This document shows, piece by piece, positions 51,850 to 64,000 of a DNA stretch of 64,000 nucleotides. Position numbers and translations under genes: made by a program. This DNA comes from Cylicocyclus nassatus (taxonomy: Eukaryota > Nematoda > Chromadorea > Rhabditida > Strongylidae): assembly GCA_958299035.1 (NCBI GenBank), contig CATQJL010000316.1, forward strand, positions 48,419,585 to 48,483,584. Direction: 5' to 3'. Positions within the stretch are counted from its first letter, which is position 1. Each line of letters starts with the position of its first letter. Below the pieces are notes generated by a model. The model saw nothing but the letters and a program-made list of their open reading frames with translations. It did no database searches and had not been told where the DNA came from.

Positions 51850-52008
51850 ACTCAAACAATCGCAAATGACTTCCGGGGAAAACTGAAGCTTTAAAACTTC
51901 CGGGGACACTCTTATTAGAGCTACCAAGTAGATCGGCCATTTAGTCAAGAGAAGCGTTCGCTCCAGAAGTGGAAGTTCTTCCCCGGAATTCATTGCGATT
52001 GTCTGAGT
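51850..52008. repeat. Palindromic MITE-like repeat
   Basis: actcaaacaatcgcaaatga at 51850 pairs with the complement of 51989-52008 (actcagacaatcgcaatgaa). The pairing goes on through CTTCCGGGGAA. Arms are about 50-60 bases with a short centre. Confidence 0.65.
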
Positions 52009-52556
52009 ACTCATTTCAAAATGCTAATAAAGCGTTGTTATCTCACCAATGCAGCATTCTAAATTCCCGAATGTCGTTGCTATTAAAATCCTGCCTTCAC
52101 ATGCCTTTACCCTCCCCTCTTGTATGAAGCGCATAACTTCAATCTCACTTCATTTTCATCTTCATTCGATACGCTCAAGGCGCTCCATCTAAACAAAAAA
52201 CAAAACAATGTAATGTTAGTCAAATAGTAAACACAACCAGGGAGTCATAAAATCATCATATAGCTTGAGCGCAACCTAAAGTACTGGCCATAGATACCAC
52301 ACCACTTTGATAAGTGGAGAGCCTCATAGCAATTTCTCAAGCCTTTTGCAGCGCATTTAACTAAATTATCAGCTTCGAGAACACTGACCATGGAAAAATA
52401 GTGGTTGATCCGATGTAGGTCGTGAAGCCATACACTTCTGATACGTGTCCTTCGAAAAGCCGTTGGACAAAAATGGCAATTTTTGCACAATGCAGACAAC
52501 GGCGCATCCACAAGTATAGTGACAGATATCACGCAAAGAATATGATTCGAGTGTTA

Positions 52557-52664
52557 GGCTGTGTTCTACTGATCCCGAAATCCGGGAACAGTTCCAGCAC
52601 AGCGCTCAACTCGAGGCTCTGTGCTGGAACTGTTCCTGGACTTCGGGATCAGTATGAACGCAGC
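52557..52664. repeat. 108-base palindrome
   Basis: Left arm ggctgtgttctactgatccc.. and right arm ..gggatcagtatgaacgcagcc pair over about 50 bases each, including gaacagttccagcacag / ctgtgctggaactgttc. The centre is only a few bases (tcga). It is a perfect hairpin former and probably a short transposon remnant. Confidence 0.75.
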
Positions 52665-53358
52665 CTTAAGGACATGACATAGGAGAGAATATGTTACACT
52701 CTGCTAAACCGGCTCCTTTGCTCCTGTCTTCTGTCCCATTCCACATATTCTAAACAATTTCTTTCAATCCAAACATATTTTTGGCATTTGTGAATTTTTT
52801 GGATGCGAAAGAACGGTGTATTACCTGTAATGTTGCTGCTGTGGACGCTGATATGCTTTGAAAAGATATGAATCTGTTGAAGCTGTCTAGAATTTGCTGA
52901 GCGCCGCTGTACAGAGTTGCAAAAGCAGAGCATAATTTTGTACTATAGCGATATGCTTGCTTGGAACATCGAGTTCATCCTCAAGGGAAGGTATGCGAAG
53001 ATTGTTCTAGAATAAAATACTCGACTTTGCATAATCTCTCGCAAAGCCGGTTGCTTCTTATGTGTACAGACGACGTACTGACATGAAAAAGGAACTCTGA
53101 TAGATTCGTGTTTTTCTGTCAACGCATCAGAAAAACAAATGAAAAAGTGACCAGCTGTGCATTAGGTTTATGAAGATGAGTCAATCTTTCCATAGTTGGT
53201 AAGTCTGCAAAAAATGAAACGATCATCCAGTGGAGCAATTTTTGTGGTCCTCGACCTTCGATAACCGGAATAGTGAGTTTATGGTATGGACCCGATTTGC
53301 AAAGACCTTTGAAACATGTCATTACTTTCTAAACCATAAGAAAAGGTAATTGTATGCA

Positions 53359-53839
53359 AACTAACAAGGGAATCGTGTCGAGTCAAAATGGCCTTTCCAG
53401 ATGAGACCCATACTGCGTTGAAGAGCATCAATAGATGATTCCAAATCTGCTTTCCAAATCTGCCAAGCGCCTCTGGACGCCGAGATATGCTCGTTTTTAG
53501 GTCAAATAATTGAACGCAAAACTGAAGCAAAATCGCCCAAATTTGCTCAAATGATCCAGTGTCAAGTATCAGAGCTGTTTATGCAATGGAAACATTTTAT
53601 AATATGCAAATACTCAACATTGCTTTATCTGAGCGTTGGAAAGATTGTAACAATCAATCTTACCTAAATTCTGCATTCATTTTTCGTTCCGAGAGAACAG
53701 TCATAACTCGGCGTCCAGAGGCGTGAGGCGCTTGGCAGATTTGGAAGGCAGATTTGGAATCACCGCTTAATACTCTTCAAAGCAGTATGGGTCTCATGTG
53801 GAAAGGCCACTTCGACTCGACACGGTTCTTTTGTAAGTT
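53359..53839. repeat. Foldback element with ~130-base inverted arms
   Basis: Left arm 53359-53495 and right arm about 53702-53839 are inverted copies: gtgtcgagtc, ggcctttcca, tgagacccatactgc, attccaaatctgc, and gccaagcgcctctggacgcc. The phrase gattccaaatctgctttcc is shared with the element at 61854-62200, so the two may be related. Confidence 0.75.
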
Positions 53840-55982
53840 CAAAGGTTATATACCGCACAATGTACAGTACGACCTGAATTAACTTGCACTAGAGGAACAG
53901 CAAAACGAAACTGCACAAGATTCTGTTTCTTCAAATATAGTCGCAGTGGAACGGATGCCACAACCAAAGCCGTGAGTTTGCTCTTTCATTTGATTATAGA
54001 ATGTTTGTAACTTGATTGAATTCCACTTGTTCCAGAGCATTGCCAAAACGAACAAAAACTCGTACACTACTCCGCTCTATTTTCTCGCTCATTTGCGGCG
54101 GAACACGTGTTTTGCTGTAAATTCTAATTACGCTTTGTAATGAGAACTGCTCTCCCCAGAGGGTTCTATTGCTGTGCTTTGGTGAAATGAGTAACCGTCA
54201 CAGTAATATAATATGTTACAATGCTATACCGATGGATACTTTCTGATTTTCCTTCAGATTGATTGAAATGACTGGAAACAATCTTTTGTTGCGTACAGTG
54301 CCTCTGTTTAAGTTAGTCAAATTGCATCCTTTACCTCGAATTGGTTGTGATCGTGTGAGAGAGTTTCTCCTATACTGATCCAAAAAAATTGTCCGGCTCA
54401 AGCAGATGACATACGACTTTGGCTCACAGGCGCGTAGCATCGGAATTCTACAAGTACATTTGCTACAAAGAGCCTCGGTTTATACTCAAAAAATCAGATT
54501 ACAACGAATCGCTGTGAGAGCTACAATTATTCTAAGAATGTAGGTCTTATTGCTGTTTTTTGACAAGATCAAGGACATGTAAACTTCTACAAGTACTCAT
54601 ATTTTTTACTCTTTTTATCTTTTGCTCCGCATAATTTTTTTCAATTGCACTGTTTTCTACGAAGCGTCTCTTCAACTCCAGTCCAACGATATCTTCAACA
54701 TTTGTACATTCTGTGGCGAAGAAAATTCAAGTATATCCACAGATAAAAGAGTGCTCGCAGATATTTCATCACTTGCCATTCATGTATGTAGGAACTTAGA
54801 AAACTGAAGGCAACTTTTATAAACGCACATACAAATCGACGTATTTCGTGGGGGGGGGGGGGGTACGGGGCGGGGCAACAGAGATTTTTTTCGGATGGGG
54901 TGCTGGCGTTAGCCACATTTCGAAAAATCTTTTGAGATGCTTTTTTTTGTTTTTTTTTTGCGCGCGCATAACTTCGAAATTTCAGACCCGAAAGGAATTT
55001 TTTTACAAAGATAGGTTGAAACTTTAGAATTTTTGAATATTAATTCAATTGTTCAAAATAAAGTAGACAATGCATATTTTTTTAGCTCATGTAAGTAATT
55101 TTCAAAGATCTCGCGACCCATGCTCGGGGGGGGGGGGGGGAAGGGGACTCTCTCCTCCCGCTCTCCCCCCCCCACTCCACCCTCCTCGGTTCGCCACCAG
55201 GGATATCCACCGTACTTCGCTCACGCGCGCCCAAAACCAATTTGAAAAAAGTTTAAAAAACACAAAAACTCCAATTTCCTCATTATAGGAGTGACGTTAC
55301 ATTGATAAAGTCTGAAATGAAAAAGTTTGAAAACCTTGCTCATTTTTTTTCACAGTTTTGTCAATGCCTCTGTGCCTCTGACTTATCCCTCACACAAGTT
55401 TGCCGTTTTTTCAGAGCTCTCAGATTGATTGTCTACGAATATACGAGTGCTCTGTTAATCCGAAGCTTTCGTGTGTATCGTTCTCATCTGGATTTGCTCA
55501 TCTGAACGAAGCTAATCTGAGTGGGCGCTGTCTTTAGCAACTTGAACGTCTAGAGTTTCTTTTTTCCAAGTGAAAATGCTGACTCTCTTCGTTTCCTCTC
55601 CTACTCTCAATCAGCGTCAATCAAAAACTAATGAGATGACACTGTCAGAATCTAGTTATAATGTGCAGCAAGACATGTGTCAAATGAGCGAGTTCTTGCA
55701 TGTGCACGTGTGCTGAAAAGATTTTACATGATTTTTCGAACATAGGACAAAATTTATGCCAATAATTGTGATATACACTTAAGTTTGCATTCCCTATGTG
55801 GCCGAGTTTGTCAGTGAAAGAAAAGCTTTTTCCTAACTCCCATTCGTGAGATATACGAACTGCTTGATAAGCAACTGTTTATGTGATAAGGATGGTATTT
55901 TAGTCTTTCTCCGAAATAAAAAAAAGTAGGCTAATTGCTCCAAGAATGCTTGATAAACTGTTGACTTTCTTATGTATTCTTC
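53840..55982. other. AT-rich spacer with two G-runs
   Basis: About 2.1 kb without a recognisable gene. There are long G-runs at 54851-54863 and 55125-55140, each followed by C-rich or G-rich low-complexity sequence. The frames at 54622-54916 and 55070-55505 show no domain. Confidence 0.4.
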
Positions 55983-56113
55983 TCTATATATATATAAAGC
56001 CGAAAATTTGTGAGCTTGTGTGTTTGCGCACATTCGGGTGCAGGGTGTGCAGACATGCTGATTCGAATACATTATTGACAGGACCGGGTGGAGCGCCGGT
56101 TGCCAGCTCGTAT
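55983..56113 (+). mobile_element. Probable minimal Helitron-like element
   Basis: Starts TCTATATATATATAAAGCCG, similar to the start of the Helitrons at 8007 and 24551, and ends with a hairpin (ACCGGgtggagcgCCGGT) about ten bases before CTCG followed by T. The terminal four bases differ from the CTRR rule by one base. At about 130 bp it would be the smallest member here. Confidence 0.45.
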
Positions 56114-58491
56114 GTTTATATTCGTAAAAATTCAAACTACATACTGGAGAATGGATTCAAATCGAAAAATGAAAAAAAATTCTGAGACTTATAATTTCTT
56201 GAAGAGACTTCCAATCACTTTTTCTTTGATTAGAAAATGTGGGTACGTAAGCAAGATCATAAATCAGTTCAATATGTAGGCCATTTAACAATTTTAACGA
56301 ACAAAATGACAAAGTACCGTTGAATTGTGTCTCTACTAACAACGATTTTTGCACTGATAGCAAGCGTCTCCAAGCAGCGTAGGATTTATTCCATCAAATG
56401 TACTGTTTTGAAATGGTCCTTTGAAAATGAAACTAATTGCTAATCTCTAAACACATATTTTGGCGCAAGACATGTGTTCCTTGCACTATTTATCTCGAAT
56501 TTACATGAGTTGCAAGACTCACTCCATCACACAAATCATTAGTTTGAGTTGAGTGCACCTGTTACTTTAGAAAAAATTTCTCTATAATTTTGATCCTCTG
56601 CAGTCTCTGCAGTACTTTGAGTGGATGACTAGTTTTTCGGTCACCTGTTCTTTACATCTATGCAATCGTTAAGTAAGTAATTCCACTAATTGAATAAAGT
56701 AACTTTGTACATAAAGGTTTTCTGAACTTAAACATCTCTTTGATCGTTCATCACGGAACATTTATAATCTAATAAACTTAGTCAAGAACTCTTCGTTTCT
56801 TTTGAATGCTTGGAAGCACATGCTGCTGAAGCGCAAACTTAGGGCTCTCATAAACTTATCACTCATTGAAAAATCTTGCCTTCAGTCTACGAGTTGCTGT
56901 TGGTTCACGTGCTCTTAGTATACGCTCATCGTTTGCACACATACTGTCTTCGCAGCAATCTCTTTAAATTGTTATATTAGTGTGTTTCTTTAGAGTCATT
57001 CGTTGAATTTACGAATGATTCTCTTATATCCTTAGAAAGGAAAGCCGTTTTATAATGAATAACTCTTGCTTTGTACAATAAATCTTCTTGGCTTGCCCAA
57101 TACGTCGGGTTGCCAGGAGCCCTATCACAACTTGCAGATGTCAAGCATGGCTTGAGTTCAGACGAAGCAATCGCCTCATGTTTTCTCGTTCAAAAAATTC
57201 ATACTGACTCAAATATGGGCGATGAGAGTCTACCAAATCACGCTGCAGCTGAAATCTAGCTACGTATGTTTGGACCTAAAATCTTTTTTTTTGGTACTTC
57301 AGCAATGCCTGCGTCTACATACAGCAAAAAAAAACATCCGAAGGAATGATGAAAAAAATCTACTTGAATAATATCTCACCAGGGCATGATAAGAAGATTC
57401 TGAACAGGACTGTTTTAGCAGCATGTGTACCTCTACAAATTCAAGTCATTTCTGGGCGATACTATCTGCTTGTTCGAATAACCCAGCTGCTTGCAGTCTA
57501 TGCAAACGGTGTCTATTTTAAGAATTCGATCTTTTGCGTGGGTGATATCGGTAAAGATGTTATGGGATGTTGTACATACGGTATACACAACATTTCCTTT
57601 GCATTTTCCGTAAAAAAGTGTAACAGCCACACCTCATCTCATATTGAGTCCTTAGCCTTCTTTGCTGCCCAAAATAGCACTTATCTTTGCCCCCTCCATA
57701 TCTATTAGATGTGCGTGCGGAAGCTACTTCAACAAGGGTTTGTGGTATTGTCCGAAAAGTGGATGTATCCATATTTCAATTCTTTGAAACGTGAAACACA
57801 TAGTACAAGTTGTTTGTACTATGGATATTCGGCTTGAATAAGAAATATTGCGAAGCTGCTTGCAATAGCGCCTTCATTTTCACCATAGTATATCATCGCG
57901 CCCTATTGGGAAATGGCAATAAGAGTTACCATGAGAGAGAAGCAAATAATTTATAGTCGTCATAGTCGCTTGTTCTTTAATGTAAAGCACAACAGGAAAA
58001 ATCAACTGCCTAACGAAAAACAAAGTAGCTACCATTCTCTGCATCTTTATAAGGATGATATATTGATGAATCATGTGATCATTGTAGGAGCTTGAACGAG
58101 CTACTCGTAATAGATGAGGGTGTACGAAGAGTTAGTAAGCAGAATAATAGATGGTGAGACAAAAAGCGAATTAAATTAGTATGGATATTGAACCTCTACT
58201 AATCACTAGCTAAAAACTCGGAAGAAGCTGCCCATAATCTACGATTATAGCGCTCACTTACGTATTTGGTGAACAATAAACAGGGTGTCTCAAACTGCAA
58301 AAAATTTTTAATTGCTCCAAACGATTTTGTCTGAGCTGTCACAGATTTTTAGATGTCTACTATGGATTGTGGTGGAACTAACTTACGGAAGAGTTTGGCA
58401 TACACGGCTCCAAGAAATTTGGAAGAGCTGAAAACGTTGTTACCAGTTTGATGTGCATCGCCGTTTCCATTCAAAAGCGCGCTTTATCATA

Positions 58492-58496
<5 letters not shown>
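56114..58496. other. AT-rich spacer, no gene recognised
   Basis: About 2.4 kb. The frame at 57071-57259 reads somewhat like protein (QYVGLPGALSQLADVKHGLS) and may be an exon remnant, and that at 57346-57708 is long but has no domain. A mariner-like end (CAGGGTGTCTCAAACTGC) lies at 58282 without a partner. Confidence 0.35.

Positions 58497-58540
<44 letters not shown>
58497..58540 (+). repeat. (CT)n microsatellite
   Basis: About 22 uninterrupted CT units. An equally long GA run lies at 59367-59406, in effect an inverted partner 0.8 kb away. Confidence 0.95.
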
Positions 58541-58543
<3 letters not shown>

Positions 58544-59105
58544 CGACTATTGGTTCGTACTGATGCGCATGAGGTTTCCCCAACAATCATCATCAAAAAT
58601 GCCACCTAAACTGCTCTACGAACATGTACCAAATTATTTATTCACTAAAATAAGCGGATCTAAAAGCAACACCACAATATTTTTGGAATCTTGAATTTAA
58701 TACGAAATGACAGCCGATTCATTTTCTGACAGCTGTTACTTTAACATACGTTGATCCTATGTAATAAATGAAATGAAATGAAAATGATTCGCAACGACGC
58801 ATCATGCGGGAGTCCTGCCATAATCCTACAATAATGCAGGAGTTATTCAAACCTTAATTCATGATCAAGCGTTCCACATTTTTAAAACATGCTGTATCAG
58901 GACATATTTATGTGCAGCACTCTCTAAAAAACTGGAGAAGAACGAAACAGCACGCTGGTTGACAAAATTTCCATTACTAGCAAGAAAGCTCTCTCTTTCT
59001 CTCTTCGTTTCTCATTCAACAAAAAACGCGCTAAAAAAACTTGAAATCGCAACAAAAATTCTGCAAATGCTGAAGTTCATCTGCTTCCAGTCAACTTTCT
59101 TATTA

Positions 59106-59322
59106 CCCTAATTTCACGCGTACAAGGAGCATCTTTTTCGATTGTTCGACTAAGCCCCCCAGCCGCTTTAAATTATTTCGGAAAGCGATCCTTATGCCGT
59201 ACGATTCTCTTAAGCAATATACAGCAAAGCATAGGGTCCATTGGTTGCGAAGTTCTTTGGCGTATTTGGGCTGGTCGATTTTGGAAAATAATCCCCCGCG
59301 CCTTGTACGCGTGAAATTAGGG
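59106..59322. repeat. MITE, CCCTAATTTCACGCG variant, complete copy
   Basis: Perfect 22-base terminal inverted repeats (CCCTAATTTCACGCGTACAA GG at both ends), with TA on both sides (59104-59105 and 59323-59324). The interior matches 5268-5390 and 21253-21400. The intact ends suggest this is the youngest copy of the family in the window. Confidence 0.9.
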
Positions 59323-59361
59323 TACTGAAATGGTCAAAAGCTTGGTGCGATATACTGGTTT

Positions 59362-59366
<5 letters not shown>

Positions 59367-59406
<40 letters not shown>
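59367..59406 (+). repeat. (GA)n microsatellite
   Basis: About 20 GA units directly after the ttttcac that follows the MITE at 59106. Confidence 0.95.
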
Positions 59407-59410
<4 letters not shown>

Positions 59411-60600
59411 ATATAGTACATACTTTTTGTACTTTACATACTTTTATGAATGGAGATTGCTAGTGTGATTTACTTTTTAGAACCTCTCTTAACGCATATC
59501 GCATGTCCACTGCAAGTCCTCTTTTTAAATCGTTCTTGACCTTTGTCGCTTCTATTCTTGAGTGTTGTTATCGTGAGTTTTCTTTTTCCTCCGTCGGTAA
59601 CCGGTACTAGGACGTTCAAAGATATCATACTTTAAGTAACTTTGCAAGTATATAGAAACAGTGGAGATTTTTTGCTGTTTTGGCGATGTGGGTTTTTAGA
59701 TTACGTGAGTTTGCAGATTTTGACTTCATCAAAGAAATGATACTTTCTTGGTAACCTGGAAATGGCCTGAAAGCCTTTTTTATTTGCTCAGGTTTCTCGG
59801 TGGAGTATCCCCTTAAATTGTGAGCTGATTGCCCACTTACTTTCAAAGATTTTCGAGATATATCTTGAACCTATCCATTATAATATATCTTTCAAGACAT
59901 GGATCTTTAACTCCGCAGCGTTTCCATCGCGAAGCTAAGCCATTATTCTCGTAATAAAACCATTTCTCAAGTTAATGTTGCCATTAATCAACTTTCCATT
60001 TGGCTTCTGCTCCAGTTTTCCTGCGTAGCCATATGCTAACAATTTACGAAAGGGCTCAAGAAGCATGCTGACGATGAGTTAAACTGGCATTATCTTAGAA
60101 GCACCTTACTGTACACCTAAATTTCAATTTGTCGGAGTAAAAATTATATTTTGCAGGTGTCCCACATAATGGCAAATCTATTACTATCTCACTTTATGTC
60201 GTGTAGGTATATAATAGGAACCGACATAGTGACGTCCCCGCAAACTAAATGATATCTCAAGAATTTATAAGATCGAAACCTTTGTGGTGGGTTTCCGAGC
60301 TCGATTTCAGTAAACACTTCATAGAGATATGAGCAGCTTAGATAGTGTGATTGCCCTCTGATTATCACAAGGGATACGCCCTTAATGTAATCCTGTATAA
60401 CTCATGATTTAGAGGTTACGATGAAGTGCAGCGTCTATGTCCACCATACTACCCCGATTCCTGGAAAACGTTTCCAGCTCCGCGAATAAGTTTCTATAGG
60501 AGTACATGGACTCATTGGTGCAAAGTTCTCACAAGATAACCACAACATATTTTTTATTGCTGGAAGTCAAGAAAAGTGATGTTGGAAAATGGCGAACCCC
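59407..60600. other. AT-rich spacer, nothing recognised
   Basis: About 1.2 kb without a supported gene or repeat. Confidence 0.35.
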
Positions 60601-61790
60601 GTCTTCAGCGGTTCTCTGCTCCTCCCTTGCGTTTATAGGAACGCAGCTGTAAATTTTCACTCATGGGTCCCACCTCTTGAGAAACAAACTTTAGTTGTTC
60701 AAGGCGCATTAGCTTAGCTATAAACTTTGTGCTACGTCGCAAGATCTCTATCTGGGATCTTAAAGCACGACAACTACAAATTACGCTGTGTAAGAAACGG
60801 AATACAAGTTGGCAAGAATTCTGTTCGATTGTAAGATACCAGCTGCAGCGAATGCACACTTCAAAAATGAAGAAAGTAATAGAGGAAAATACTTTCTTTC
60901 CCATTTGCCTTGCAATTTGCAACTACCTTCTGTAGTAAAGGGATTTACTGAAATATTTGCTTCGGAGAACACTTGCCCAACATTTGCGATTGATTACCGC
61001 CAATTTCGCATTGTTTGAGATGAGAAGAATTTCAAATCAGCTGATTTTTTGGAGCAGAGTTTCCCCCTTATTATGCTTAATAAGCACTTTTCTATTGCAG
61101 AATTCGCTCCAGGTGACTATTAGCTTTGCAAGCGCGACGTGCGAATGTTTTAGGTTTGCTTGCTGTCTGAATGGAGCGAAACCGGCTTCCCTGACCTCTC
61201 CTCTTTGCAAGTCCAATAATCTCAACTCAGGAAACTTTGGCCAACCATTGGGAGATGTTTACATAGGTGCTGAAGCCACGCAACGCTTTCTATGATACAA
61301 TTTGGCTGATCTGTGATCTTGAGGAGGATGATAGCTGAGAAAGGCTACTTCAACTACTAAACGGATAAATCATAGAAGCAAACCTTGCAGACTTATGCTT
61401 TCGTATCTGCGTGCGCTGGGAGGAGTATGAAGGAAAAGTTTTTGTTGAAGCAAGTTTTGAGCGAATTTTGAAAAATTCAAGGACTCTGGAATCTGACTAA
61501 TTTCTTAAATTACCCACTTTTGCTCGAATTTTCTCCTGTTATGTTTCCGTTCCTTCAACCACCAATTGTTCGTGAGAGCCCAGTGTTCGGACATGAGCGT
61601 CACTTTACACCACATTAGTGCCAGAAGATAGTGGTTGCAAAGATGTCTAAAACGATTTTTTTCGCTTTTTACCCGTTCTACCCACAGTATGGCCAATCGA
61701 GAACAATGAGCCATCCACCCATACAGACGAACCAGTGAGAGATGAGCGGTAGACTCAAACTGTTTGAGGAGACGATTTCCAGCTTCCACA
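60601..61790 (-). other. Coding-like segments, minus strand, possible decayed gene
   Basis: Three minus-strand frames read in a protein-like way: 61505-61789 (GNRLLKQFESTAHLSLVRLY, RHLCNHYLLALMW), 61037-61225 (LLDLQRGEVREAGFAPFRQQ, HVALAKLIVTW) and 60605-60760 (EILRRSTKFIAKLMRLEQLK). No domain is recognised, and the splice sites between them are not convincing. They may be exons of one gene or chance. Confidence 0.2.
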
Positions 61791-61853
61791 TCATCACCAT
61801 GGCTTTTTGCTAATAAGGGAAGGACCCAACATTAGTTGGCAATTGAAAATGAG

Positions 61854-62200
61854 ATGTACATCATTAGATGCGCCTTTGAACGCTGATTCTAAATCTGCTT
61901 TCCTTTTTTTGCGGAGTAGGCTTGCGAAAGAAGTTATGAGCGTTTGAATATCTAGATTTGCCAAGCACTGAGTGGCTTGCGATTTCCACGCCTTGTTGCT
62001 TCATTGCAAACGATATACTCGATACAAAAATGGTTCTCCACTTTCCGGTGTTTTTGTACAGCTTTTCGCCAATCTTAGGCCACCTAAACCTTGACAAATA
62101 TGGACGTTCAAATGCCCACAATTTCTTTCGGAAACTTATTCCGCAAAAAAGGAAAGCAGATTTGGAATCAGCGTTCAAAGGCTCATCTAATGATATACAT
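61854..62200. repeat. MITE with ~100-base inverted arms
   Basis: ATGTACATCATTAGATG at 61854 and the complement of 62184-62200 (ATGTATATCATTAGATG) are the ends. The pairing continues through GCCTTTGAACGCTGATTC and AAATCTGCTTTCC to about 61955 and 62100. The two long opposite frames at 61864-62277 and 61958-62311 are products of this symmetry and not genes. Confidence 0.8.
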
Positions 62201-64000
62201 ATCATCTTCAATCGCCGACTAATCCGGTATCCTTCCCTTGTGAGAATGATAGGTTCCGGATTTGTTGGTGAAATCATAAAATCTATCTATCTAACTGTTC
62301 TATCTAACTAAACTATCCAATCTATCAATCGAGAATTGTTTAATGCTCCAAACACTGCTCTCAGCATGTTTTTTCTAAAGTTTCTACCGCCTATACATAC
62401 TATGCACATTGGAGTAGTCATTGCTAAAATGAATTCTAGAGGCACTTTCAGTAAAATAATCTTGATTTTGCTGCTAGATTATGATGCGATTCACAAAAGA
62501 AGCATTATCCCTAAGCATCAATCACTTTCAGTCTGCATATCCTTCATCGTATCTTCGAGCTCTTTTGAACATCAACCAAGGCATCGCAGAGATTTCAGTT
62601 TTTTGTGATTCCAACTTTGATAATAAAGTTGCTGCAAGCTAGATTATCTAAGTATCAAATCAATGTAGATGAAAGCAGAAGATTTCGAAAAAAATTTTCA
62701 AGTGTTTACATCTTGACGCTGGACCGCCCACTTTGGTCTTATTCGCCGTTCTTTCCTCCTCCCTTGTCCTTTTTTAGCCCTCCCACTCTGAGTTACTAGC
62801 TTAAGCTAGCTCTTCGCACTCTTTTGTACGTACTCTTCGAGGACCCTATTATACACGTTTACGTCATTTCTAACTACATATATTTCAGTTGATTCCCATT
62901 CCATGAACATATTTGGCGAAAGCCGATCCTGCTTGTAACAATGAATTTTGCTCTGTTGTGCACATTTTTGGCAACCAAGGTTTCTTCAACTAAAACAACA
63001 GTTCATTCTTTTTTTTGAGTCTTTGCCTGATTCAAAGTCTCTAAGTAGATTGATGTTCACAAAGTAACGTCACTGTTGATTTCCCCTATAACATCATTAC
63101 CACTCGGACTTCACTTAATAGATTGCGTTCCAGGATCTTTATCTCTAGCTTAGACTGAAGTAAACCTTTGTATGGGGCAAAAACAGCTTATCATTTCTCA
63201 TCACCACACTTACTCAAATGACGTGCCAAATGTTCGATAATTGAGAAAAAGAAGCCTACATAGATGACTAGCGCAACAACATACCTTCAAAATGTAAAGA
63301 CATAAAAACAAGTTATTTTATAGCTACGAAATAGAAATTAGTATCAAAAGCTGCACAATATCTCTTGAGCTGATTACAGTTTTCCCTCGATTTGTTGTAC
63401 GCGACTTGGCTGCTTCCAGTTTCCAGTTCAAACCGTGCTAAGATAAACTGGGACCTTGTCGTCGGTTAGTTTTTCTATCACTAGAACTCTATTGAGAACT
63501 ACAAATGAAATCTGATGCCTTGAAGCTCTGATGTTGGGTAGTCAAAAGTCATTTGGTTTGGTGTTTGGTATTATAACTAATTAGATTGAAAAAATTATCT
63601 AATTATAGCATTAGAGCTTGTAACGGAAGCAATGAATTTGAGGGAATTTCTCGAGCATTTCGTCGAATAAGTTGGCCTAGATGAGACTGCTGTCGATTAG
63701 GTGCAGCAAAATTTATCAAAACTCGCGGCTGTGTGCTTATGCACTCGATGCTCTTCTCGCTTTTTGAGAAGGGCAGAGCTTAACATTGTTTTCGACACTC
63801 TAGTAGTCCTCATAATCCATATGTAGCTGCTTCTACCCGCTATTCTCTCCTTACTCATCTGTCAATGCTATTCTCTAAAATCAACTTCATATAGGTTTCT
63901 TGCAAATTGCTGAACGTCTCTTCTTTTTTTTCAAAATTCCTGTATGTTCGTCACTGCCTCACGCAATTTGAGACTGACTGCTCAAGTGCTGTGCGTGTGG
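62201..64000. other. AT-rich spacer, nothing recognised
   Basis: About 1.8 kb to the window end. Short frames at 62336-62799 show no domain. TATCTATCTATCTAACT-type simple repeats occur at 62281-62330. Confidence 0.35.

Noticed and set aside
58497..59406. An element bounded by the (CT)n and (GA)n runs
   Set aside because: The runs are complementary, but the sequences flanking them are unrelated, and the MITE at 59106-59322 has its own ends between them.
61864..62311. Two long overlapping frames on opposite strands that share the phrase SNAHNFFRK
   Set aside because: The shared phrase results from the inverted arms of the MITE at 61854-62200.

Overview
The window looks like a repeat-rich, gene-poor stretch of a nematode genome. 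I infer this from decayed homologues of neuronal L1CAM/SAX-7-type and Brr2 genes with short GT-AG introns, from PIF/Harbinger, Helitron and mariner-type elements, and from many short palindromic (MITE-like) repeats in AT-rich sequence. There is no prokaryotic operon structure. Nearly every recognisable gene is a fragment, a pseudogene or part of a transposon.

Layout. 0-16 kb: unique AT-rich sequence with MITEs (48-362, 5220-5433, 7539-7766, 12437-12793), a 1.1-kb TA-flanked element (6262-7346) and short non-autonomous Helitrons (8007-8427, a remnant near 10.65 kb, and one ending at 13925). 17.6-20.1 kb: decayed Ig and FnIII exons of an L1CAM/neuroglian-like gene, with a MITE inserted in the last exon. 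20.1-26.5 kb: more MITE copies, a short Helitron, uncertain host-gene fragments and a tRNA-derived SINE pair. 26.68-27.75 kb: a two-exon HARBI1-like (PIF/Harbinger) transposase with one in-frame stop and a truncated end. 28.2-30.5 kb: fragment of a U5 snRNP helicase (Brr2/snrp-200) pseudogene, part of it tandemly duplicated.

31.4-43.9 kb is the most notable region. Two copies of a Helitron-type coding block stand head-to-head around a centre near 37.455 kb, forming a giant imperfect inverted repeat with arms of about 6 kb. Each arm encodes, in order, a Ulp1/SENP-type (C48) cysteine protease, a Helitron Rep domain (HUH plus two-tyrosine motif) and a PIF1-family helicase. The right (+) arm keeps the key catalytic motifs of all three modules and is broken only by a few one-base frameshifts. 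The left (-) arm is heavily decayed and has lost the HUH and second-tyrosine residues. Just beyond the right arm is a small, well-formed three-exon gene (44531-44911).

44.9-64 kb: no confident host gene. It holds palindromic elements (an 8-bp-TSD hAT-like MITE at 47028-47293, a foldback element at 48086-48544, others at 51.9, 52.6, 53.4-53.8, 59.1 and 61.9-62.2 kb), microsatellites, and weakly supported coding-like segments on the minus strand near 49.5-50.1 and 60.6-61.8 kb.
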